A DNA stretch of 64,000 nucleotides from Codonopsis lanceolata (Eukaryota; Streptophyta; Magnoliopsida; Asterales; Campanulaceae), in contig CM028384.1 in assembly GCA_013146195.2 (NCBI GenBank), positions 75,240,728-75,304,727 of the forward strand. The letters run 5' to 3'. The notes beneath the pieces are model-generated. The model was given only the letters and a program-made list of their open reading frames with translations, was not told the DNA's origin and did not search any database. This document shows, one piece after another, positions 44,326 to 55,853 of this stretch. Position 1 is the stretch's first letter, and each line of letters begins with the position of its first letter. The position numbers and the translations under genes were made by a program.

Positions 44326-44629
44326 TGGTGAGGAGCACTATAATTGTGCTACCTCACCACCTTTGGATAAATCTTCATTATTAACCACCCATGTGGAAGT
44401 TTTAAAAACTTTTGGTTTTCTAACCATTAGCTAATAATAATACATAATAATAATCAATATGATAAGGGGTATTAGTATTAGTATATATAACTTTTTCTAT
44501 TGTCAATAGTAGAAGACTTATATTTAAAAACTTTTACAACTAACATTACTTATAACAAATGTGAGATAAAACTCTTCAAGGTGAGATATTGCTTATAATG
44601 ACTCACTTTTAAGTTTTAACAACATACTT

Positions 44630-45960
44630 TAAGTGTTGATATCTTATTCATCCAAAACTTGATTTGTACAAATAAATATATCATTTCGATGTTCTTGCCG
44701 AGTAGAACACATTTGCACTATTACTTTTGTCAACAAACAAATGACACGTAAAGAAATTTGTACCTCAAGTTGCACAATTTCTTTCACTAAAAACACTAAT
44801 TTTTTAATAAGTATTATACTTTAAGTCTTGATATCTTATTCATCCGAAATTCGATTTTAACAAATAAATATATCATTTCGATGCTCTCACCGATTAGAAC
44901 ATATTTGCGCAATTACCTTCGCCAACAAGAGATGTATCTCACATGGTTACAAAATATTCTACTATTATTACCAATAGAAAAGATGTATCACACATTTGTT
45001 AGAAATTGATGTTTGTATTAAAAATACTATTATTAATTACTAATTGAAAAAATATATCATACATTGATTAGAAAGTGATGTTGGTTTTCAAAATTTTTTT
45101 ATAAAAGACTTCTATCATTATTACCAATAGAAGATGTGTACCTCACATTGGTTAAAAAATGATGTTGATTTTTAATTATTTTAGATTATATAAAAGACTT
45201 ACTATTATTAGCAATAGAAGATATATATCACATATTTGTTATAAATTGATATTGGTTTTAAATTACTATTATTACCAATAAAAGAGATAAATCTTACATT
45301 GGTTAAAAAGTGATGTTAATTTTAAAAATCTTTAAATAAAAATACTTCTACTTTTATCATTAATAAAAGAGAAGAGAAGAAATGTATCACATTATATAGA
45401 AAGAGGTGTTGGTTTTAGATATTTTTTTTAGATAAAAAACTTCTACTACTATTATCAAATGATGATATGTGTTGAGAATGAGATAGCCACACAACTTATA
45501 GGCTTAGGCGACCGCTTAGTGTTTTGGCTGAGCGATTGCTCAATAAAGAATTATTCGAGGCATGCTACTGGATTTTGCGTGGTCGCCCAGTGCTTTGGGC
45601 TGAGCGACCGCTCAGCCCCGTTTTTTAGGTTTTTGCTCTTTGTCCGTTTTTTGTACTTTTAAGGGTTTTAGGATTTCTATTGTATCCATATAAATAGTTG
45701 TATCTCTAGAACGTTTTCAAGGGTGAACTCTAATAAAATTTCAATAGTCTGTTGGCCCCAATCTCTCTCTCTTCTTTGTGATTGATCAAATTATACTCTG
45801 CTAATTTGTTTGCTAGTTTTCTGTTGTGCACAACAAGATGTATTATACATTGGTTAGAAAGTGACGTAGGTATTAAAAGTCTTTTTATAAAAGAATTAAT
45901 ACCAACAAAAAAATTATGTATTTCACATTAATTAGAAAAGTGATATTGGTTTAATACCAA
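44630..45960. repeat. Array of diverged tandem repeats
   Basis: Two units of about 185 bp start TTAAGTGTTGATATCTTATT (44631) and its near copy (44822). They are followed by five or more units of about 90 bp around ACTATTATTACCAATAGAAGA...ACATTGGTTAGAAAGTGATG (44940-45420, resuming 45836-45960). The solo LTR at 45480-45835 interrupts the array. It lies in the right half of the hAT element. Confidence 0.7.
45480..45835 (+). mobile_element. Small copia-type solo LTR
   Basis: It starts TGTTGAGAATGAGATAGCC and ends GTTGTGCACAACA, 356 bp, with near-identical five-base flanks (ATATG and AGATG). A CCATATAAATAG TATA box lies near 45686, giving plus orientation. It has a repeated GAGCGA(C/T)(C/T)GCTCA-like motif near 45525 and 45605. 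Confidence 0.75.
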
Positions 45961-47569
45961 AGTATATGGTTAATTGTGTCGCCTCCAATTAGTACGTTGG
46001 TTAAAAAATCAATTTTTCCAAATATTTTTAGGTTAGGGAAAAAGGAAAAAACAAAAAAAAATATTTTTTTTTTCAGTCGATTTGGGCCTTTCACAAGGTA
46101 ATCGTTTTCTTTTTTAGAAAAAAAATTAGCCGTTGGAACTCAACGGGTTCACATTGATGGGTAATAAGGGGAACCGAAGGCGAACCGGTGAATCGCCGAT
46201 TCCGATTCGTGTACGACGTGGTTCTTGAAGGTTCGGTTCACCGTTTGTGCATGTTTGCGGTACACTCGTTTAGGACAGAGATTATAAATCCGAAGTATAA
46301 TAAAGAAAAAAATTACAAGTCGGTACATTTTTGAAAACATGTTTTCAAATGAATCCACCTATTTTTTACACATTTCTTTTAAGTACAATTTTGGGGTAAA
46401 AGTACGTCATTACCCTTTTATCTGTTTTTTATGACCGACTTGATTGTCTCGAGTTATGAGCTGAAATCACAATTAACTCTTATTTGAGAAGAATTTTGTA
46501 ACGACCCGAGCCGGATTCCAACACGAAATCCCAAGGTCGTGCCGCTGGAACTAACTTAATAAGAGGACAAACACTTGATAAACAGTAGTGCTAGTCAAAC
46601 AGTCGAGCAAACTCGCTCTAAACATGAACACAACACCGCACTAAAATACGGTATTTCAAAAATCGAATCAGCGGAAGCAATATAAGAAAGAAGTCCCAAG
46701 CTATGAAGCTCGAAACCAACGACAATGAAACCAAGAGAGACATTATCTCTCAAAGGAGGAAAAACAAAACTCGCGTGCCGCAACAATGCAGACGCTAATC
46801 AAACCATCAGCACTCCAGGCCGGCGTTTCAACAAAGAACCAACCTGATATAACAATTACCCAACGGCTAAAGCATACCGGGGTCAACCAACAACTATAAA
46901 AACTAGAATAAGGAAATTCCCCCAAAGCTACTGCGTGCCCGGGAGACAACTGAAATAAATACTAAAACCACAAACAGGGCACGACACAACACGTCGGCCC
47001 AAGAAATAACCAATACAAATACCCAAGTATTCTACTCATTGTAAAGTCTAAATAACTTTACAAAATGTCGATCTCACAAGAATAGCAAAGTACATGAAAT
47101 CAATGACAATGCTAAAAAGGAACAAGACTCCACAAGGCTGCTACTGGGGAAAGTCACCGCTACAAGCACGAACCACATGATCTAACCTCGATCTATCGAC
47201 CCGCACCGCGATCACGATCTACTCGACCTCGGTGCGGCTATCGTTACTGCAACTAAAAACAAGTACGAGATGAGTCATAATGACCCAGTACGCTACTACA
47301 ATATATATGCAACATATAATTATGTAACATAAACATAACCAGGGTGTCATTTAATATATGACAGAAAAACCCGTGAAGAGGCGTCGTATCGTTTCGATAC
47401 TCCACAAGATATCCACTCCTTCTTACTTACTAAACCGTCCAAATGAACCAGGGTGTAATTCCCTGTTCACACACAAATCAAATGAATTAGAAGGTAGTTC
47501 CCACAAGACATCATATGCAAGTATACATATCATTATATACACGAATACAACTATTCACACTGTTACCAC

Positions 47570-47765
47570 GTGTAAGGGTGCGTGTTTATATATATACACC
47601 TATATCAGTATGTATATCTCTAAATATACATATCAAATCTCCCATAAAATCATCATGCATAAGTGTGCATATCTATATATATACACATCAAGTCTTTCAT
47701 ATATATCTCATATACAAGTATGCATATATCTATATATACATATCAAATCTCTCATATATCATCAG
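47570..47765. repeat. TATATACA-rich minisatellite-like stretch in the long LTR
   Basis: Units of about 60 bp share ATATACACATCAARTCT...CATATA and AAGTRTGCATATCTATATATA, about three diverged copies. They create spurious Ile/Tyr-rich open frames. Confidence 0.7.
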
Positions 47766-48169
47766 CCAATACAAACATGGTCAATAAGATCTCATGTTCA
47801 ACTAACACTTTGTTATCACATAAGTGCCCATAGTAAGCCACATAAAGGATAGAGAAGATACCAAATCTCTTTCGTCGTATTGCTCCTGCAATCACAACTG
47901 TTAATCATATCGTGCCAGTGATACCCGTGTTCAGGTATCAAAGTACCGAGCTCTCTTCGGTGCGAGCTCTCTACTCGGGAAAATAGCACTAGCCAATGTG
48001 CTCAATTGGTTACGACAAAGGGGCTACTTCCCCCAGCTAGCTAGGTGGAGGTGTGTGTGAAACCGAATCCGGTACGGCGATACATTACAATCACGAATCC
48101 CATAATTCGTGAAGGCAATGCATCGTCCCACCATCATCATGAAAACTCAAGTAATGCCAGCTGGACTTA

Positions 48170-49540
48170 TATGCAATGCACAAGTAGATGTTTACTTGCT
48201 AATTCTCAAGTAGATATAATGATCTACTAAACTCATACGATTATGCACATTGTTACAATAATCACAAAACCACAATAGGAGCTCATTTGAGTCTCTAAAT
48301 CATAAGTGTCAAGCTGTTCACTCTGTTCGATTCAAGTCCCAAAAGCTAGTAATCAAGTCAAATGGAATATAATTATCATAGGATCTCACCACGATCCTCG
48401 TAAGGTTCAATTGTTCCTTAACTCGACTCCGTTGAGTCTTTACTACAATTCCAACCAAATAGAGTTTGAACACTATATGTGTTCCAAGACTCTTTTCTAT
48501 GTTCTCGTTTGAGGCATAGCAAGGTTCTCATTCCATTTAGGAATCTTAGTTCAAAGTCCCAAGTCAATTATATAAGGGAAGCCCAAGTTGATTATTGTGA
48601 AATCAAGCTTAGTTCAATTTTGATTCATAATTCCACTTAATAGTAGAATCCAAGTTCACCACAATTCATTAATTGTAGAACAGATCAGACACGAAGGCAA
48701 ATACATTCAATATGCTCATAAGTCATATCATAGAAACACATAAAAGAATCAATTCTTGACAAGGTAGGAAATCATGCATTTAGTCATAATATAAAATATA
48801 CATAGTATTCCATATTCACCTATGAAATTCAACAGAGTCACAACTTAACCATCAGTCAATTAAGTACTATCCAAGACTACTCCGTTAGTCTCGGATCATG
48901 AAGCCATTTACTAAACTCTTCCTAGAGTAGTAACTCATTCAATAACGCAAAAGTCGATAGTAGTCAAAGACTTAAGCAACACTAGAGCGGTAATAACCCG
49001 TAAGGTCAAACCATACCGGTGAGTCTTAGATAACAACATGGTCATCCTAGCGACTTATACAAGTAGACTCCATGTATAGAGTACTAAAGAAAGCCCCAAT
49101 CCAAATCTTCTCATAGAATAGTCCTCAAATTCATTATTCAACAAGTAGGTGTTTTTACTCATTAAAGAATCAAGTAGGAATTCGACAAGAGCGAATTCAA
49201 CCTGTCAAGTAGATACATCATTCTACAACATGCTCTCAATTGTGCATTTGCTTCACACAATCACATAAACCACATAAGAACTCAATTGAGTCTTATAATC
49301 ACTTATATCAAACATGCCCTTCAATCCATCCCAAAGTCACGTAGGCTAATATATTAGTCTAACGCACTACAAACGTCGTAGGGATTGAATATGGAGTCGG
49401 AATTGTTCAATAACTCCCTAATCTCAACTCCGGTGAGTTTTACTAAAATTCAACCAAATAGAGCATTGATAATATATGCATTACATTGCCCTTTTCTAAG
49501 TTCTCCGTTCATTTAGAACTCAATAACTAGGCCGTTCATG
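48170..49540. repeat. Diverged internal duplication within the long LTR
   Basis: The block with CAATAATCACAAAACCACAATAGGAGCTCA (about 48258-48290), GAGTCT, GACTCCGTTGAG and CAACCAAATAGAG recurs about 1 kb later (49258-49290 onward) as CACAATCACATAAACCACATAAGAACTCA, GAGTCT, AACTCCGGTGAG and CAACCAAATAGAG. The two copies are strongly diverged. Confidence 0.7.
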
Positions 49541-51096
49541 ATCTTAAACTAGCCTTAAACACAATCCCGAGTTTCAAACCCTAGAATCAGAGATTTTGTT
49601 TAACCTTGAATTGAAACATAATCTTTCACAAGAGTTGTTCCTAAGCTCATTATAAATAACATTCATGCTTTGCATAAAGTCAAAATCACAACTTCAATAA
49701 GAATTCATAAAATCCTACTCATTTTCTTAGGTTGAATTGGAGGATTTGTCTTCACAAAAGATGTTCATAATCATCAATAGAGCAACTATAATGAAGGGGA
49801 CATGTCATTTTATTGAACATGAAAATTTCAGGGATTTCTCAACGTACCTTAGTCCTAAGATTAATGGAGGAAAGGTTGATTAGAGCAAGGATTGTTGTAG
49901 AGAAGATCGAGGGCTTCGATTTGGCGGTCTCGGTTCGTCGATCGGACCACCGGATCTCCGGGAAATGGTCTCTCAAGTTGGAGTTCTTGCTATGGACGAA
50001 AATGGAGGAAGAGCCTCTGATTCTCTGGAGTTCTTGATCAAAATGGCTGATTTGGTTGAACAAATGGCTTATATACTTACCATTAAAGCCCTAATCCAAG
50101 TGAAGGGGTTAATTGGCTTCTCATTGGTCAATGAAGGATAGCCTTTGATAAGGGATGATCCAAGGGCTCAAAAGGGTTGTTGAAGAGTCAAAAAAGGGGG
50201 CTTTGAGTCACCAAGGTCGGCCAAGGGGCAAGGGCTCAAGGGTCAATAGCCAAAACCCACTCAAAAGTCACAAAACCAGATTCTGGAAAACAGACAGTCA
50301 ATCTTGTAAAATCGACCATAAATATCTCACACCTCCAAATTAGGTGATTATTGATTTTTATGAAACTAGACTCTTTAAAATATAGTTTAGACTTTTAAAT
50401 TACTCAATTTGGACTTATATTCATCAAAATATGGCTACTACAAGTTCAAGTACAGAAGCTGATTTCCTGAAAACAGAATTCTGGCACAGCCGTAAGTCAA
50501 GACCTAAATGAGGTACTTATACACCTTGGAAAAATACCATATTTTACAGGGAGTATCCTAAAATATGTAGGTACAACATACTACATTTTTAGAAAATTTT
50601 CTTTAGTAGATTGGTACCAGAATTTTCCCGAAGTTCGCCCAAAAACAGGACTGAATCTGTGAAGTGATATGTTGGTCAACGAATCAAACACGAATCAAAC
50701 CCAACTTAATCTAGGATAAGTTCAACATGTATAAGGCTTGTTTAGACATGGTTATGGCTTGTATACAAGGCCTGGAACTCAACCGAACTTCTCTCGAGAC
50801 GAAAAGAAGGCAATACAAGTAAAGAAGAACAACCTCAAAACACAACCGAAGCAACGAAGCTTCTAAACTTCCAACCAAGCACACAACAACTAAGATGAAC
50901 ATTATAAACCTTAGATGCAAAGTACTAAGACTCTCATGAGACTTATTAAGGTGCTATCATGTTAAGATAAACACTCGACGCATTAACAACAAAGCATGCA
51001 ACACGAGAAAGTCAAATACACGAAGGTTCGGGGTCTTACAAATTTCCCTGAGAAAATTTTGTTAGAATTCACAGTTAACTCTTATTAGCATATGAA

Positions 51097-51719
51097 ATGT
51101 CATCATCTCCACAGCCGGGAACATCACAGGCTCTTGTAACTCCGCCACCAACCAACAAACTTCCCCACCACCAGCAGCTCCTGCCTCACCCCCACCTCTG
51201 ACAACAACCTCGCCTCCTCCCACTTCTCCAAAACCACCCGCCACCTCTCCTCCACCAACATCGCCTCCTCCTCCTCCTGTAACGTCATCCAGTTATCCTC
51301 CACTGTTGACTTCTCCAGCTCCATCCACCTCTCATCCTTCTCCTCCCACCAGCACAACACCTCTTTCAACGTCATCTGGTTTGCCACCGTCTTCTCCTTC
51401 CGGTTCAACATCGTCTCCACCGACTTCGCCTCGGAGTCCTCCCTCGCCTCCGGCGCCTAGGGGTGGTTGTTCCTTACCACTGTCGTCGCCGCCAACGGTA
51501 ATGGGATATCGACTAAAACTATGGTCGGAATTCTGGAGGAGGAAGGATATCAGCGTAACAGAGGTGTTTATTCCTATCCCCATGGCTATGGCGATTCCAT
51601 TCTATATCGGTGGCTACTTCGCAATTGATGTGTATCGGAAGCTTGATACTCTTTGTATGGGGGAAGATAAACAAGGTCAAGGCCGATGTATTTGGCCCTA
51701 CAGTTGCTTCGGGTCCTAG
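51097..51719 (+). pseudogene. Proline-rich N-terminal fragment of a PERK-like receptor kinase
   Basis: From an ATG at 51097 the frame reads MSSSPQPGTSQALVTPPPTN. A frameshift near 51165 moves it to the frame running to 51719, which continues TSPPPTSPKPPATSPPPTSP, then PSSPSGSTSSPPTSPRSP. This composition and the SPSGSTSSPP motif are typical of the extracellular Pro-rich region of plant PERK kinases. The tail (VFIPIPMAMAIPFYIGGYFA) could mimic a membrane segment but does not match the PERK one, and no kinase domain follows. The fragment sits directly beside the long solo LTR (ends 51040). A hydroxyproline-rich wall protein is an alternative. Confidence 0.6.
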
Positions 51720-51849
51720 ATGATATCTTCAACATCAGGCACGTTTCACCTGGTCTTCGTACTTTTCCCTGTCACCTTCCATTTTGAAAGGCTTCTACAG
51801 CTGGGATCGCTTCAATGACTGCACAAGTGGAAAGTCATAATTGCTGCTA

Positions 51850-52150
51850 TGGCATCAGTTTTTTTTTTTTTTTTTGCATCAGATTGGTTTTTTGGCATCA
51901 TCATTTTTTTTGGCATCAGATTGGATTTTTGGCATCAGATTGGTTTTTTGGCATCAGATTGGTTTTTTGACATCAAATTGGTTTTTTTGGTATCAGCATT
52001 TTTGGCATCAGCAACCTGATGCCTGAATTATTGAATGTTTTTTCATCTGATGCCAAGTCTTGGCATCAGCAACAACGGTAGACATCAGCATTTTCTGGAT
52101 TATTGAATTTTTTTTTCACCTGATGCCAAGATTTGACATCAGCTTTTTTG
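51850..52150. repeat. TGGCATCAG minisatellite
   Basis: More than ten imperfect units of about 20 bp of the form TTTTTTGGCATCAGATTGG run from about 51850 to 52060, then looser copies (TTGGCATCAGC, TTTGACATCAGC). No coding function is apparent. 51720-51849 holds nothing I recognise. Confidence 0.85.
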
Positions 52151-52407
52151 AATTTTTGTAAAGTCAGATTAGATCTGTCTTCATCAATGGTATTTTTATC
52201 ATTTGGTAACCAATTTGTAGTTACATGAAATGTCTAAACAATTGATGGTCCTAGATGAAAACATGTTTCTAAAATTATACCAACTTGAAATTTACCCTAT
52301 AATAAAATAGAGAGATATTGAACGTGTTAAATGTATTGGGTGAGGGAGAGAAAGAAAGCTTCTGAATTTCGACTGGAGTGGACATTGCACCACAGAAAGA
52401 GAAGTTA

Positions 52408-52718
52408 GACTTAAGAAATTGTGTTTGGTTTGTTTGATTTGGTTAAGGTTGGGTTCATCACATCTCCCACTCCATCTCAGTCTTCCCCTACTCTTCTAAT
52501 TTGATTTTGGGCCTACCTCCTTGGTTGGACTCTTTCAATAAAAAAGGTTAAATTCTTTTTTGTTTGACTTAAGAAATTGTGTTTGGTTAGTTTGATTTGG
52601 TTAAGGTTGGGTTCATCTCATCTCCCACTCCATCCCAGTCTTCCCCTACTCCTCTAATATGACTTTGGGCCTACCTCCTTCGTTGGACTCTTTCAATAAA
52701 AAAGGTTAAATTCTTTTT
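52408..52718. repeat. Tandem duplication, two 157-bp units
   Basis: Units start GACTTAAGAAATTGTG at 52408 and 52565 and share TTAAGGTTGGGTTCATC, CTCCCACTCCATC and GGGCCTACCTCCTT. They are about 95% identical by eye, so this is a recent duplication. Confidence 0.95.
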
Positions 52719-52849
52719 TTTTTTTTGGGGGAGTCCACTTTCCTAAATTTGTTGGACCTTCGATTTTTTTTAAATCGTTAAAGTTTATTTTTAAAATATT
52801 ATTTTTAAAATCATTTGATCGTCTCTTTTCATAACTCCGGCTAACGCAT

Positions 52850-53330
52850 TGGAGTTCAAAAAGCATGATTGTTGCGGCAATGAAACATGGATTGATCTCC
52901 CAGCCATGTTGGAAGGTTTAGGGGCAACGCCCCCGAAAAATAAACAAATTTTTGATTCATTAGGTACGATAATAGAGTGGACATGAGTTGAGTTGGAGGA
53001 TTTTTCAGAAGGAATGAAGACGGAGGAAGAAGTAGAAGGCGGAAGACAAGAAAGTCTAGTTCATTATAATTTTTTAGCGTGATGGATACATATTTGTAGT
53101 GCGATGTATCAAGTGAGTGCTTGACGTGGTGTAACACGATGTATAAATTTGATTAAGTAATCTAAATTGATGCATTACGGTGCAAATAATTGATGCAACG
53201 TAATGTACTGAGTGAATGATCTCGGTAGCGCCCTTCGATTCATTAAGGGTATCGCAGTCTTTCACCCCAAAAAATGAGCTTTTTTGGTTTAAAATGCATA
53301 GAGTACTATAGCGGTTAAAACACATGGAAA
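52850..53330. repeat. Dispersed ATGCATC-rich element, copy 3
   Basis: Contains GATGTATAAATTTGATTAAG, GATGCATTACGGTGC and the conserved block CGATTCATTAAGGGTATCGCAG, then TTTTTTGGTTTAAAATGC and ACTATAGCGGTTAAAA. A GGGGCAACGCCCCC motif at 52919-52935 has a near copy at about 53490. Confidence 0.55.
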
Positions 53331-53344
53331 ATATTGTTAGGCGG

Positions 53345-53830
53345 TACCTTTTGTGAAAGTTTTAACCGCTCTAGTATCTTTTTTTTAATCGGAAAAAGAC
53401 ACTTTCATGAAATTGTTCCGCAAAATGCCAGTCGGCAATGAAACTGGAAATCTCAATTGGGATCAACATGCCAGTCAAGTTACGGGGGGTCGAGGGGGCA
53501 ACGCCCCATCGTGACGCTTTGGGAGCAACACACCCGAAAGATAAATGATTTCTTAGAGAGAATAAGGTGGAGGAGTAATAAAGAATGCTTACGTAGGAGG
53601 GGGAAGAAGGAGGGGGAAAAGATATAGATGAAACCGGTTTAAATCATGAATCATCGATTTGGATTCGCGATGTGTCAATTAGGGATCGTGATGCATTCTT
53701 TTTAGAATTGCAATGCACCGTTATGAAATAAAAATAACAGTTGCACAATTTAAAATCATGCATTGCGATTCAAAATCTTGCGTATATCACGATGCATAAA
53801 TCATGAATCGCGATGCACAGTTGACTAGTC
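53345..53830. repeat. Dispersed ATGCATC-rich element, copy 4, opposite orientation
   Basis: Begins AAAGTTTTAACCGCTCTAGT, then AATCGGAAAAAGACACTTTC, an inverted version of the end at 53285-53325, so two family members meet head to head. Further right are GATGCA-type repeats (53640-53825). The far end is not clear. Confidence 0.5.
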
Positions 53831-54343
53831 TGACATCAAAGATTGGAGATATAGGTATTGTTCTATATATATGTAATGAGATTATCTCATTATATATGTT
53901 GGGTACCCAGTTGGTGCAATCAGGGGATTAAATGTGAATTTTTTTTATCCTTGTAATTGGTTTTTGATTGTTAAAAGTTTTATTCATTTTTACTTTTTCT
54001 ATTTTTTTAATGATTATTTTGTATACTTCCTTTTCTTATTCAAAATGAATCAAACCCAAATCAAAATTGATTTGGTTGATTTAAGTGTCATATAATCATA
54101 CTTAAATCAAACCAAATCATCCACCCACTTTTGATTTTTATCTTCTTTGACATTTTTACAATTTAAAATATTTTTTTAATAAAAAAAGAGTACCCATTTT
54201 TAGTGTTCCTTATTTCATTTTGGGTCTTTCTGAAATAAATGTTCACTTTTTGAAAGATTTTGTGAGCAAACTCCTTATCTATAATACTCTTATTAATTGT
54301 GAGATGGAAAAAGAAGTATGATTCTTTAATTTGAAATCACTAA

Positions 54344-55014
54344 TGGTCAGTTTGGATGCATTAATTTTGAATTCAATAAATATTTAAATTCTATAGAATT
54401 TAAATAAGTTAGAATTTGCTTTCAAAATCATAGCATTTCCATTATTTGGATAATGTGTGGAATTCAATTGTAATTCTACCTTATACTTAAAATAAGAGTT
54501 CAATAATATGTCAAGTATCTAATTTAGTTTAGTGGTATATGGTTGTTAGTTATTATAAATGATTATGATTATGAATAACAAGGGTTCAAACCTTACTAAC
54601 AATAAAAGTATAAACATTTTACATTTTAGAAAATAAATAACATATAGTGGTGATGGTTAACGGTGGTCGTGTGTGGCAACCGGTGGCAGTTTCCGGAGGC
54701 GGCAGCAGTGGCGGGGGTTGACAGGAGGTGTTGGCGACGGTGATGGTGGCTGGAGGCGACGGTGACCAGAGGCGGTGGTCGGAGGTGTTGGCGGCGGCAG
54801 GAGGTGGCACTAGTGGTAGTGGTAAAAAGAAAGTGATTTGTTTATATGTAATAATTGATCAAAATTTAGAATTTAAATTATTAAGATTTATGATGGAATT
54901 AGTTTTATGGAATTGAGTGATTTAGAATTCCAACACAATTCAAATTCCAAATTTTAATTATATTCCCAAACAATGGAATTGATTTTGGAGTATTAGGGGT
55001 ATCCAAACATAGCC
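54344..55014. mobile_element. 671-bp TIR element with TAA target duplication (PIF/Harbinger-like)
   Basis: Left GGTCAGTTTGGATGCATTAA and right GGGTATCCAAACATAGCC form inverted repeats around a GTTTGGAT core. TAA flanks both sides (54341-54343 and 55015-55017). Next to the ends are inverted GAATTCAA/GGAATT runs. The middle has a GGTGGCGG-type imperfect triplet repeat (54645-54825) that produces spurious open frames, and a tRNA-like stretch (54524-54592). Confidence 0.6.
54524..54592 (+). other. Possible SINE head (tRNA-like A and B boxes)
   Basis: TTAGTTTAGTGGTATAT resembles a pol III A box, and GGTTCAAACC (54583-54592) resembles a B box about 45 bases later. This could be the promoter of a decayed tRNA-derived SINE nested in the TIR element. 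It does not fold into a full tRNA that I can recognise. Confidence 0.35.
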
Positions 55015-55078
55015 TAAGGAATATTTTAGGACTATGAGGGGAAAGTTACATGAAGTCGATCACTTTCTTAAAAAAGTA

Positions 55079-55257
55079 CTCTCTTCGTTTCAGGTAAAAA
55101 ATTTCCATTTGAAATTCAAAATTTTAAAGGAAATATTAATTTTTGTAGTCAAATAGTAATAAAATGACACTTTTATATCTTGATTTTTGAAAGTGCTCTT
55201 TTAGTGAAACATCATAAAATGAAATAATAGAATATTTGTCTGAAGAAATGGAGGGAG
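55079..55257. mobile_element. Stowaway-type MITE
   Basis: Starts CTCTCTTCGTTTCAGG and ends AAGAAATGGAGGGAG, with TA on both sides; 179 bp. Confidence 0.8.
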
Positions 55258-55505
55258 TATGATATTATGAGTTTGAGCATGTGATATTATTACAAGTTTT
55301 AGTATTAGTGTCAATAAATAAAAGCTACTTAGATTGCTATACCATTAGATAAAATATATCATTTTCTAAGTAATAACATGAATATTCTTAATCATTACCA
55401 ACTTAGTCATCCAACTACTTTGACCGTAAAACTTACAAATCATTTATATTTCTTAAAATCCTTGTAAAATTGATAAGATACATTTATTTTAAAAGAAATG
55501 TAGTA

Positions 55506-55756
55506 CTCCCTCCGTTTTCAAATTATCGTCCTTTTTTTTTCTGTTCTAAAATAATTGTCCATTTTCAAAGCTTTTTATTTTAAGAAAACATTTTTACCAT
55601 TTTATCCTTACTTTTTCTATCTACTTTAATTATGATCATATATTCAATGACATTAAAGGAAATCACACATTTTACTAATATTTATAATACAATCAATTAT
55701 TTTTTCTTAAATGATATGTGAGATTAAAGTAAACAATAATTTCAAAATGAACGGAG
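55506..55756. mobile_element. Stowaway-type MITE, full length
   Basis: Starts CTCCCTCCGTTTTCAAATTA and ends ATTTCAAAATGAACGGAG, with TA on both sides. The right terminus has lost the final GGA of the usual CGGAGGGAG. Confidence 0.82.
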
Positions 55757-55853
55757 TAATAAAAAAATGGGTCAAGGCTAAATGTATAGTTTCACTTTTG
55801 GGGAAAAAAAGACAAAAAAAAAAGGAGGGGGGGGGGTGGGGGGGCCAAAAATT

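Larger units (their letters stand above)
40507..46257 (-). mobile_element. 5.75 kb hAT element with decayed transposase
   Basis: The left end reads TAGACATGCCCATCCGG and the inverted right end CAAACATGCACAAACGG. Both are flanked by the perfect eight-base duplication CGGTACAC (40499-40506 and 46258-46265). Both subterminal regions are rich in GGTTC, GAATCGG and GATTC motifs. The element carries a minus-strand transposase remnant in its left half, an ATGCATC-type element (43225-44265), a tandem array (44.6-46.0 kb) and a nested solo LTR (45480-45835) in the right half, so its own sequence is shorter than its span. Confidence 0.88.
46497..51040 (-). mobile_element. 4.5 kb solo LTR (Tekay-like Ty3/gypsy)
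   Basis: It starts TGTAACGACCCGAG and ends GGTTCGGGGTCTTACA, with the perfect five-base duplication AATTT (46492-46496 and 51041-51045). On the minus strand it begins TGTAAGACCCCG and has TATATAAG at plus 50068-50075, so the LTR reads leftward. No gag or pol is present, so this is one LTR left by recombination or a fully non-coding element. The second copy at 1-1258 confirms the family. LTR length and termini suggest the Tekay/Del chromovirus group, by inference. Frames inside, such as 47358-47852, are AT-repeat artefacts. Confidence 0.85.

Noticed and set aside
47358..47852. 164-residue open frame rich in Ile, Tyr and Thr
   Set aside because: It lies within the 4.5 kb LTR and follows the TATATACA repeats; composition is that of the repeat.
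54619..54830. Frames rich in Pro/Ala or Gly on either strand
   Set aside because: They follow an imperfect GGTGGCGG triplet repeat inside a TIR element.
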